DNA of 64,000 nt from Ifrita kowaldi. Lineage: Eukaryota; Chordata; Aves; Passeriformes; Cinclosomatidae. Shown piece by piece: positions 38,937-51,000 of the stretch. Position 1 is the first letter of the stretch; every line of letters starts with the position of its first letter. The stretch spans positions 5,548 to 69,547 of the forward strand of contig VZRS01014298.1 in the NCBI GenBank assembly GCA_013398055.1, written 5' to 3'. A model generated the notes under the pieces. The model worked only from the letters and a program-made list of their open reading frames with translations, was not told where the DNA came from and ran no database searches. The position numbers were made by a program, and so were the translations under genes.

Positions 38937-39043
38937 TTAGAACATCCGAGGATAAGATGGGTTTTGCTTAATTATCCACTCAGCATGGGGGTTGATGTGG
39001 TACAAGTCCAAGAGGTAAGTGTCTGGGTCCAGGCAATGTTCAC
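38937..39043 (-). CDS. ARHGAP40: ARHGAP40 coding exon 14 and stop (residues 601-635)
   Basis: The exon encodes EHCLDPDTYLLDLYHINPHA and ends PRMF with stop TAA at 38937-38939. The C-terminal block is diagnostic for the family (GEHCLDxDxYxxDxYxxNPxAEWxIK). Confidence 0.94.
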
Positions 39044-42000
39044 CTGTTAAAACAAGACATTCAGAAAAAAACCATATTTTTTTATATCCCTATTCCTTTA
39101 GTTGCTAGATTTTTTTTTTGGTTGCTTTTGCCCCCACCTAAAAACTCGTATTTGTTCACATTCATTTCAGTATTACAACCATTCAGAAGCATTTCTACAA
39201 ATCTGAGGTAATGGCTTTGAGAAGAAAGAGGGTAGATGTACACCAGATATTAAGAAGAAATTCTTCACTCTGAGGGTGGTGAGGCACAGTTGCCCAGAGA
39301 AGTTTTTTAACTCTCTCCTAAAACAAGCTAAGCATAAAAACTGGATAGCAATCCTTATTTTCAGCTACCATTTTTACTTACCAATATTGCCTCCCACTTC
39401 ATACAGGAGCAAGTTTGTGCACTCCACGGAGTTGTTACTGCAGGAAGAAAAGCACACTGAAGCTAAATCTCTGCAAACACAGGTTAGGCAGTTTAGTAAC
39501 ATTTCTTCCAAAAGAACTGTTTATGGTTTAGAGGCCAGCAAAGATCAAAGAGGCCGGGGTACAGAGACCTTGCTGATCCTCCTGCACAGTGCAGGACACC
39601 CAAAATTGGGAAAAAAGAAAACAAGGCAAGCTGTTGGTGAGACAGCAGCTGAGCCATATCCACCAGCTTCCCCTGCACCCTCCTTGTCTGGGCACCTCCT
39701 GGGACGCAGCAGAGGCACTGCCACGTTACCTGCTAAACACAGTCTGCAGGAACTGTGGCAGAGAGGGGCAGGAACTCTTCTGTTCCTTTTTTGGGTTAGT
39801 TCAGCAATTCACCACAGGAGCACAGGAGGGAATTGCAGAGTTTATTTTAGGAAATCCCAACATTAACATAAGCACTGGAATTACTCCTCCAGGCAAATGA
39901 TACAGGTGATGCCTTTCTGCAGGAGGGCTGGAGGGGAGTTGTCTGTCAGGGTCAATGTTCCTGCCCTTTCCCTTTCTTTCAGCAAGGATTCTGAAGCTCA
40001 CTTGGTGTCCAGCAGCCCAGAGGGGACCGCTGCCCTCCTGACAGCAGTGGAATCACTCAGGAGCTGATATTTGCCTTCCCCATCCAACACCATTTCCTAA
40101 GCTTAGAACAGAGGAGCAGAAAACAGTCTCTCCTCACGACTCACTGTGCTGCCACCTCACCTCTACCTCAAGACAGAAAACAGCAGCTAGACCACTTAGT
40201 TTGTTTTCTCTTTTCTTTTTTTTAAGCAGAGAAAAAGCCATTTACCACTTGAGGAGGTTGACAGTGTTAACAATATTCCAGCCGTTCTGGCACAGGTTCT
40301 TCTGAAACTGCCTCAAGACATCAGCAACCCTGGTTGCATTGTTCAAGTGCACCTCCAGAGAGTCCTTCAGGAGGAGTGATGCGTGGACTTTCACAATCTT
40401 GGAAGGCTGAACAAGGCAGGCAAAAAGAAAAAAAGTGGTTAAAGAAAGACTCTGTTATCAGTCAAAACATCAAGTTTCAAAACAGATTGGAGAGTGTGAA
40501 GAATTAAACCTATCCAGGCAGTTGTTCAGGGAATTTAGACTTGTTTCTTACACACAGAGCACAGGTTATGGAAGCTTATGGAATCACCAAGGTGCATTAT
40601 GAATAAATCATCAGTGTTCCAGTGCTGTGGCCACGAGAGGAGCCCTGTGCTCTCCATCAGCGTGTGCTGGTGCTCTCTGCTGTTCAAACCCAGCACTGAC
40701 ACCAGCTCGGATGAAAACAGCGTTTGTCAGAAGAAATTTTGATGAACTGTTTTGCACAAATGTGAATGACTCCTCTGAAATTAATTTAAATTACTCAGAA
40801 AGGAATTTAGAGATCTGTGTTGCAAGCTACTGAATTCCAGAAAGGTCCTTTCCAAAGAAAGGAAGTACCAAGTGATATACCATCTTAACAGACATTATGG
40901 AGCAAAAGAAAATTAGGCAACAGCCTAAATTTACGCTTTAAGTTCACGAAAATAAGTCTGCCTTTATCACAGCAGACATATCTGTGCCAACACATGGGAC
41001 ACTCAGAGCCATATGAAGTTTGCTCTTCACATGGGGCAAAACAAACATTTGTGCTCCTGATCTCTTCCCTCCTCACCTGCTTTTAACCAAGTGTTTTGTA
41101 GCCTGAAATGTATTTCAAATATTTCAAAGTGCCCTTGGGAACAGTTTTTGCCACAACCTGGCCAAAAGAGTCTGGGAAACTGTTCCTTATTATTGTGCAT
41201 TTTTTTGTCCCTCTTGCTCTTTTCAAGAGTATCACTCCTTACATCTTTCTGAGTTCTCAGGAAAACATTTGACACTGCCATGAAAGGGTTTGGGTTTTTT
41301 TTCCAAGCCCTAACTCACCTCTCCCTGGTTCTTTTCCACTTTGTCTTTATCAGCGTGAATCTTCCGCAACAAATTTTTAATTCTCTTGTCACAGAACTGG
41401 TACCTTTTGCTGTTGCTCTCATTCAGCTTTCTCACTTGAGCTACCAAGAAAGAGGAGACCTGGGCATGGCAGAAGGGTGAAAACAGGAATTAAATCAAGC
41501 AGAGATGAGGATGTCATTTAGGATCATCACTTTAGCTCCTTAAATAGACAAAAATACCTGTGTGCCTTGAGGACAGGTAGTCTTGGAGTTCAACAAGAGG
41601 TTTTTCCTCCAGACAACACAGGATGTTTAACTCCTCTGAAGTTTCCAAGTCTATCCCTTCCCCCACCCCAATTCTAACACGACCAAGACACTGCCACACC
41701 AGAGCACATAATTCCTGTGGAACTTACTGTCCAGAGCAGATCCTGGTAATGGATCATCATCCGCACCACGTCAGCCGCCCCCTCCGCCAGCTGCTTCTCC
41801 TTGCCCTCGGGGATCTTGTTTGGCAGCCCCTTGTGCATGAAGAGGTTTGGGGCCATGACTGTGGAAACGTTCCAGAGGTTCATTTTGTTGTTGTTCTCCC
41901 TGGCAACCACCTTGCTGAGAAACTCAAGAAGGGCCTGAAGAGAGGGAAAGAGACTTAAGCCATCCATTATTATTATTACTAAAAAAACCACCATGGCAAT

Positions 42001-45000
42001 TGCTGGAGAGATTGTTAATTAGCAGTTTTTCTTGATATATATCAGCAAATCTTATTTCTCCAGTCAGGAAGTACAATGACCAATTTCTAATACTAGGATA
42101 GCAACAAATAACCACACCAAGAGAGGTTTATCCAGAATTTATGAATCAGGAAGGACAGCCTGTGTGGGAAACAGATGAGTTCTAGCTCCTTGGCAGGTGG
42201 TAATTTACACAGTCTAGCTGTAAAAGTCACTGAATCCAAAGATGAATCCCCCCTTTTCCTTCAGTGTCCCCTCAAAGCCATTCCCAGATGTGGAAAAACA
42301 AACCCTTTTGGATTATCTCTTTCACCTCACATCTCCACCAGAGCCATGACAGATCATCCCTGACTGGATTTTATATATTCCAGTGCTCTAAATGGAGTGT
42401 GCAGGGTGCTAAGTCAGCCTTACCTTTAATACCTGGGAACTGAACTACTCAGGAGGAAACAAAAGCAAAGCAGTTACCTTCAGAGTGTTTCTGTTGGGCT
42501 CTGGCAGAATCAGGATCAGGAGGTTTAGAGCTTGCAGTCTTTGCTTTAGGTCTGGAATATCTAGAAGGAGAATAACAGCAGGACAGAGGATTCAGGCCTC
42601 TGACACTGTTCTTTTTGAGCACAGGAATCCTCCAACGAATAAGACAATTATTGAATTGTTTGGCATCTAGAATCTGAGACCTTGTTTCACAGAAGTGAAT
42701 CAAACTCATACTGTCCTTACGAAGGGAGCTACCCATGTTTTAGAAGCCTGGCTCATTTCCTTTAGAATACCCAGTCTGCCAGCCACTCTGACATCCTTGA
42801 AGGGCAGCAAAAGAACCCATAATTCCCCATTTTTTGAACAAAAAAAGTTGTGCACTCAAACAGTCAGCTTAACACACCCATACTACCTATTGGGGCACCA
42901 ACCTCAAAGAGAGGTGCTTGCAGAACATCAAATTACCTGCAGACAAGCCAAGACTCTGCACCCTGGCCAGTCACCACAGCTCAGTCTGGGTGTCACGATT
43001 GATCCATTTTTCCTCATTGATGGCAGCAGCCTTGCAGCCTCAAGTGACACATAATTAAGACCCCAGGACAGTGCAGCTACACAAACACACTCAACCAAGC
43101 ACCAGTGATTACAACTCCCAGCTGTGCTCTGTGTCCTCACCGGACCCACCGGCTCACAACACACCCAACAGGAGAGCCCAGGAGCTCTGCACAAACCAGA
43201 CTGGTGCCAGCCAGGCAGAGCAGGGACTCACTCTGGACAGCAGCAAAGGCAGGCAGGTACTCTGCTGTCAGCAGCGGGGCCGGCAGCTCTCGGATGAATC
43301 TCTTGAGCAGCCCAGACACGTCGTTCTGGTGAACCTCATCCCAGCGGAACAGGCCGCTGTAGAAGTCCCTTTCCAGCTTCTGCTCCAGGCTCTATGAAAA
43401 AGATGGGATTTGTCACATGCTTTAATCAGCAAATGTGAGATGAATTTTACAGCTGAGCACTAGGAGGGCAACACATCGAGTCAAAAGAGTGCAGAGACCC
43501 TCAGCACACACTCCTGGATTTCCCAGCAATGGAGGTTTCTGGTTGCACTGGGAAGGGGACGAGACAACTCAGGTAATTTAAACACTTGCTTCATCAAATG
43601 CTCCCTGATCACCTCTGACACTTTCAAACACTGCTAAGGAACTCATACCTTGATTCTGGTCTGGGACCCAGAAACTCTCAGGATGCCCTCTGTTTCAAGT
43701 CCTCTCTTCTCCAGGCAGGACAGCAGCTATCAAAGGGGGAGACAGAAAGCTCTCAGGCACAGAGGATGAGGAGTCAGCCCGGCCTTATCACAGGCTCCTG
43801 ACTCTGAGGACAAGAGGTGTGAATGAAACCAGCAGAGAACTTACAGCCTGGAGTAGCAGAGGGACCTTGGTGTTGGGCAGCAGCTTTTGGTCATTTTCCA
43901 GCAGGGTGTTGAGTGGAACTCCAAAGAGTCTTTTCTCTACAATAGAAACAGCAGTGTGTAAGCCCACATCAGCTCTAATACAGGTGTAAGAGATAAACCC
44001 CCACTGCAGGCTAAGATGGACTTCTGTAAGCACAGATACTGCAGAAGGAGGGGAATAGTTAAACAGGACAAGTGCAGCCAGACACAAGTGTGGTACTAGG
44101 TCTTGATGTCATGATCCACTGACTTCCAGGAGAAATCCTGCCCATGGAAAACACACCTGTCACAAGGCTTCTTATCAAAGACCCTCTGTTCTAACATTTG
44201 AAACACAAATGATGAGTGCATGATGAGAAGATGAGTGTAAAAAAAAGAAAAGGCACCAAAAAAAAAAGTGAAACTAACCTGTTGTTTTCAGTTTTGCTGC
44301 TTTGTTTCTCTTCAGCTCGAAGCCCAGGATATCACAGAGAGCTGTAAGTTCAATGAGAGCCAGTGTGGGGATCTTCTTCATGTCCTGAGCTGAGAGATCT
44401 CCAATCCTGGTCACTCCTAGTCTGCCCTTAGGGATTTTAAATCTCTATGGGAAACACACACAAAAGGTTCAGTTCAAGTTATCACTATTAATCCCACTAG
44501 TGAACAACTTTTGCTGTATTTTTATTATTCTGTATCATAACCAGGCATCTGTTCTTCTTGCTATGTTCAAGACAAGACATATGCCCAAAACTACTCCTAC
44601 TCAACCACCAGTTTAATAAATATTTTCCCTTTCCAATAATCATACTGAAGCTCTCAATTTGTCTACGTTAAAGCCAGTCTGATACCCATCCTAATCTAAC
44701 TGAACTTTGGAAGGGATGCAGTACAATTGTGGAGAAGAAAACCGCCAGAGTTAAGAGTAAGGAAGACCAGTTATTAACAATTTTTCAGTGGAAACAACCC
44801 AAATCTGTATTACAATAGCTAGTTTCACACAGAAACCTTACTCCTCTTGACCCTCCACTCCGCAATGTCTATCCTTGCCCAACACTGCAAGGATAACAGC
44901 ACTACCTGCCCAAAAATGCCTGCCTAACATAAACCCATCACAACAGTGACCATAGAGGATGTTTCCAAGAGCTGATCATACAATCAAAGTGTCTTATGCC

Positions 45001-48000
45001 CTCTTGACAAGCTGAGACGAATCAATTCTAGCAAGAAAAATTCCTTTGGTGCTTACAGTTAGGCAATTTCCATCCTTTAACTTCCTGGATTCAGACAGGA
45101 ACGACCCCTTGAGCAGGACAGCTGCTTGCTCCGAGTAGGCAACATCCATGTTGAACACTTCCTCTTTCCCAGGGTTCCGAACTGTGCAGGAGTAATCCTG
45201 GGTTTCTGCTGCAGAGGAGAAGTTGTCTTGAATTTCTGCAAGCCAGGAGGGTGAAGCTTAGAAAGCAAATGTGCTAAAAACGCAGTTTGAGACAGGTTTG
45301 GTACCATTGCTTGTAAAAAATCCTGCAGTAACACATGAAAACTGTGTCCCCAGAGCACAGAGTGACCAACAGGGTAAGAGTCTTCCCTGGAAGGGTGGTC
45401 AGGTGTCAGAACATTGGAACAGGCTGCTGAGGGACGTGGTAGAGTCACCATCCCTGGAAGTGTGCAAAAATAATGCAGATGTTGCACCTAGGGACATGGT
45501 TTAGTGGTGAACACACTGGTGCTGGTTAGTGGTTGGATTTGATGATTTGAGAGATCTTTTCCAGGTTTAAGGATTCTATGATTAGTGTGAAGTCATAACA
45601 CTACTGCTAAAGCCACCAGGTCACTGGTAAGACACGACCACGGCCTTAAATTAAAGGACACACCTATGGCTAACATCTCTTTACACAACTGCACATGACA
45701 TTTATAAGATTTCACCGTATGATCTTTACTAGACTGATTTAATTTTCATCTTTCAGTTGTTTTATCAAAAAGTTACAATGATCAGCTTGGGTGGCAATAC
45801 TAACAACGCTGGAGCCTGGGAAAATTTATTAATCCACAGGTGTAAATAATCATGTAAAAAACCCAAACCCTAGTACAAACAAGGTCAATGTTTCAGAACC
45901 TGTATATATTTATATATGTGAGTTTGTGTCTTTCCTTCCAGTTCCAGCCCTGCTTCAGACCCTGCTCCCCATTCAGTCCTACTCTGCATTTAAAAATTTC
46001 CTCCTTACTTCTCTGGGTGTTTGAAGTCCGTAGATTGTGCCACAGTGGATCTGGGCTGGACTCCTCTTTCTCTGCTGCAGTGTCCTGAAAAAGAAGAAAG
46101 AAGTTGTTTTAGCCACAACCAAAAGAGCAGAACTGCAGGAAAACAGCTGAGAAGCTGGTGGTTATGAGTTCTCTACCAAGAAAAAAAACATCTAAATAAA
46201 CCAACCAAACCCCCCAAAAAGGCAGTGTTAGTCTTTCTCCGGGATTTCCAGCTTCACAAGGTCAGCTTATCAGAACCGAATTTGGGAAGTTCTCTTGTTT
46301 TGGTTGATGGTGATTTAACAGGTCACTGGAACAAAGAAAACACAAGAGGGCTCCAAACGATGCCTGTGCTCCACGAGGCTGCCGTGCTGTCGGCACCACA
46401 CCGAAGCATTGCAGCAGGAATGTTATCCCACTCCGGGGAGGCTCTGGTTCTGCAGCTTTTGCAACAACTTCTCCGCACTGCAACCAGGATTCCTCCAATC
46501 TCAGCATCCTTTCAGCTCAAGAGATAGAGACATAACAGGAGCCCTAGACCCAGAAACCCAAGTCAGCTCCCACGAGGCAAGAAGCCCTTTTTAGGAGATC
46601 CTAAAAGCAACAAACCTCCGAGCTGGCCACTCCGAAGATGTCGCGGACATCGCGCACGGGGTGCTTGTTCTTCCTGCGCCGGGAGCGGGAGTAGGTGTCC
46701 AGCCGGCGCTGCACGGCCGCCGCCTGCGTCCTGGTCAGCGTGGACAGCAGCACCAGGTTGTCCTTGTCCGAGCCCGGCTCCCCGAGGAGCTCGGACAGCC
46801 CCGCGTCCTGCAGCCACTCGGCTTCGGCTTCTCCCTCTGCCAAGCGGGGCATGAGAAGGCGGAGTGAGCGGAGAGCAGCGATCTGGGCGCTCGCAAAGCT
46901 TCAGGGGCACAAAGCAGGAGCCTGAGACGTTCCCCTTTGAGGGGCATCACCGGCAGGGAGCCGCGGCTTTGTTCGGAAGCCGTGGCTGCTCTCAGAATCT
47001 CAGCCCTGTTCCCAAGCGCCCAGCTGGGTTTGGGGATGGCACCAGAGGACGCACAGCTCTCTGGGCAGGTGTGGCTGCCCACACAGCTCTTATTGCTCAC
47101 CCCAGGTGAGGAAAAAGGAGAAGAAAAAAAATGTGGAGGCACAAAAACACAGGCTCCCTCAGAAGCTGGGTAGAAGAGGGCACAAGTGTGACTCTGGGTG
47201 CTATTTAGACAAGGATTGTGTCAGGATATGGGAGGGAAGTCAGGTGGGCTCGATAAATCTGCCTTTCCGTGGACTGCATGTGCAAAGGGGAGCTCTGGCA
47301 GCAGCGCACAGCCACCCCAGAAGGAATGGCAGGGCTTCCCTGGATCCCACCTGGTCTTTCAACAGCTTTGAGAATGGACAAAAGGTCTGTGAGAAGCCAC
47401 AACACTGCATATTTGGCTTTTGTACTTTTCCAAATGATTTGGTTGCTTATTTTACTTTTTATTTATCTATATGCATGCCTGGATATCAACAATTTTTTTT
47501 TAAATATCCAGATCCTGATCTGGTAGGTTCAAATGTATTTTACTTAATAAACTTGCTGAACTATTTGTCTGCGTCATCCCTGCTCTTTAATTTTTTAAGT
47601 GGATTGGTATCCATACACTCAACTAAAGCAAAAATGTTACTTTTACTCTGTGCATTCCTTTTATGCCTGGGTCTATTCAAAATATCACCAAAATTAAAGA
47701 CCATTCCAGTTCCAGAAGGAAGTGTGAGAAGCCTGGAGACAGTACAGCAGCATTACTCAAACAAGCTCAATTCCCCTTCATTCTTCAATATATATTAAAG
47801 TTGCACTTCAAACACAGAAGACAATTTCTTTTTCATATGGGATACACTCATAAGGAACTGCAAGTGAGAGAGTGCCCTGAGCAAGGCAGCTACTTGAAAT
47901 TCAAAGATGAAAGAAACAACTTAGCAGGTGACTTTAACCTCAACACAGCAAACACCACAAAGCCTTTATCTTCTCAGTTCCATCTACCACATCCATTCGC

Positions 48001-51000
48001 TGCAGGCAGCTCCAGTGCAGCCCTACCAAAGGTTATACTGGGAAAAAGAAAAATCACAACTGGACTGATTGGCACAGAGAAGCTCATTCCCACTCTTCCT
48101 GTCCTGTGCAAACTTCCACCTCCTCAGTTATCACAGCTGCTCAGGCCAAGTTTTATTATTGCTGCATCGATAAGAAGCAGCCATGCAGCTCTCCTTGAGA
48201 GATGAAATAATTAGATTTTTTTGGAGGCACCTCATGTTCATGCAGCTTGCAAACATGTGTTGTGACACAATTAAAACTCAGCCTTCAGAGCATGGTCTTT
48301 ATTATTTCAGGTGTCATAATGAAACAGAACTTTTTTCATCATCACTCCACAATAAATAGAGCTGAACTTGAAGTCAATTATTTCCCCAAGTGAATCTTCT
48401 AGCAAATTGTCTGGTGTTCCTACACAGTCTTAAATTTTGGTCTTTTCCCCTGTCTGGCTTACAGAAGTTAACAGGTAACAGCACCCCCTGGGCACAGGCA
48501 GTCGTGGTCCCACTCACAGCTCCTCACCAAACCCCTTCTTGTCCTGCATCCATGGTTTCACAGCAGAACAACACACAAAACGCCTCTGGTTTATTTTGCC
48601 TTTGGGAACTAGAGGAAGTGAAGTGTATTGCTTGCAAATTTTGAAAATAGCCAATTCCAGTCATAACAGGAAACAAATCTTATACACAATACCAAACAGC
48701 AGCCCCTCCATCGGACATCCGTGTGAGCCTGCTGCCCCACCTGATGCCAAAGCACCAGATTGTAATTCCTCTATTTACTATTTTGGCCCAGTTATGTTTG
48801 CCAGGAACACAAAAGGAAGCCGGCAAAATGGGTTATTTATGGGCAAAAGGGAAAAATGGGAGAGAAACAGGTCAGAACAGAGAGATCCACAGAAGCTGAG
48901 CTGCAGGTTTTAGCCTGGAGAGCTGCTGAGATTGGCCTTGTGAGTTCCAGGCTAGCACCATTTCAGGAAAGCTCAGGAATGATTTTGCAAAACTAAAGAA
49001 CACCAGCTCCACAAACGGATTTGAAACATAACCTAGCCAAAAATAACATCCATAATAAAGTAATCACTTTCCAAATATTTAAAGGACAGCTACAGCATCC
49101 TACAATTTCAGACTAAACATTAAGCACAACTTCCTATCTAGTTCTGGAAGGGGAAGAATCACGCTTTGCAGACAGTTCTCAGCCATGGTTACATGCTGTA
49201 AGGTCACACACAGGTATTTTAGTGGCAGAGGGCCTGTGTCCTCAGCTGGCTGTGCTCTCGGGCCCTGGAGAGAGCTGGGCAAACAGTGACAGCAAGGGCA
49301 GCACAACGCTGCATTTCAGGAAAAAGCTACTTCCTGCTCCCACCAGCTGTTAGCAAGGCCACCAGCACCCTCAGCACCTTTCAGCTGCTCCAGATCCGCA
49401 GCTCCACTCTGGCCTCCCACTGCCACCAGGTCACCAGCAGCTTCCCAGGACAGCACCCCTGATCCAGGGCTGGCACAGGAGCCCGGTGTTCCCAGCTGGA
49501 GCAGTGTTTTTGCAGTGCCTTATCTGCTCACGGCCTCCCTGCTGCCCCTGAGCCATGGTTATCACCAGCCATCTCCCGGGCTGGGCCACGCTGTCTCCAG
49601 ACAGAGCTGCTGCCCACGTGCAGCTTCCCGGGGTTCATGCAAAGAGTGATGGTGCCTCTGGCTCTGAGGAGCCCCAAATCCTCCATGCTCTAAGCAGGAG
49701 TGCAGAGATGTGAAAGCCAAACCCTGCACACCACCCAGAGCTTCCCCTTGCCACCAACACTCCCAGCACAAGGTTTATTTGCCTAAGCACCTTCAGAGAA
49801 GGCACCAGGAGCCCGAGCCTGCCCCACCTCCTTCCCCAGCCTGCTGGGAAGGCTTCGCTACTTGCAGCATCATTTCAAGTCTGTCTGGTTTCAGTGGCCA
49901 ATTAAGCACTCAGCTCCTGCCTGCTAGATTAATCTACAGCATTAAAAGACACTTTTCCTTGTGTCCCTGCTTACACACAGTAATCAAATTGCCTCCAGCA
50001 TATCAGTATTTAGGATTTCCGAGACAGTCTTTCATCTCATGGCATGGTCTCTTTTCCAGTCTCCTTCCTGGTGCACTCATTTTCTGAATCACTTCGCAAC
50101 TCTTCCAGTTGTAAAAATCAAACTTATGTCCTTTATAAAGGGACATCAAGAGCAGACCTTGACGTTTACCATGTCCTGCCAGCGATGGCAGACAGGGATG
50201 ATGATCTTCCCACCCTGCTCTCCAGAGCCTCTCTCTGCCCCCAGGAGAGCTATTGGCCCTTCCCAAGCACAGCAGCACACTGGGACTGTCACACAAACAT
50301 TTCCCCAGGACACAGATTGTTCCCAAAATCAGAAATCAGGCAGCACAGCAGCTGTGCAGGCTGCAGACCTGTGTTCAAGGGGATGTAGGGCCAAGTGCCT
50401 CAATTCCTTCAACATGGGCCCAGGAAAGGTGTGATCCCCACCTGTGGGATCAAGGGGTGTTTATGACCACTTATCACCCCTCCAGCACCCCGGGGTGTTT
50501 TACTTCCCACATCTAAAGGGACTTATCAGGAACTGCAGTGACAGGACCAGGAGTAATGGGTTCACACTGAAAGAAGGGAAAGTTGTGTTAGATATTAGGA
50601 AGAAATCCTTCCCTCTGAGGGTGGGGAGGCCCTGGCACAGGGTGCCCAGAGAAGCTGTGGCTACCCCTGGATCCCTGGAAGTGCCCAAGGCCAGGCTGGA
50701 CGGGGCTTGGAGCAGCCTGGGACAGTGGAAGGGGTCCCTGCCCATGGCAGAGAATTGGAATTAAATGATCTTTAAGGTCCCTTCCAACCCAAACCATTCT
50801 GGGATTTCATGATTCTAGAGAAGGAAAATGTATTCAAAAAATTTTGGAATAACTGGCCCGGGTTCCAATTATTCCAAAGCACTGGATAACATCAGCAATA
50901 CAGAAAGTGCAGTAGAAACACTCCATGCACATTTCTTCCAAAGGAAAAAAAAAAAGGTGAGCAGGAAAAACCTTGTGTGGCTGGACCCAAGGCTTTCTGG

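Noticed and set aside
39276..39866. 196-codon plus-strand open frame
   Set aside because: Begins in a CR1 fragment and runs antisense across ARHGAP40 exon 13.
41623..41958. 111-codon plus-strand open frame
   Set aside because: It is the antisense shadow of ARHGAP40 exon 10.
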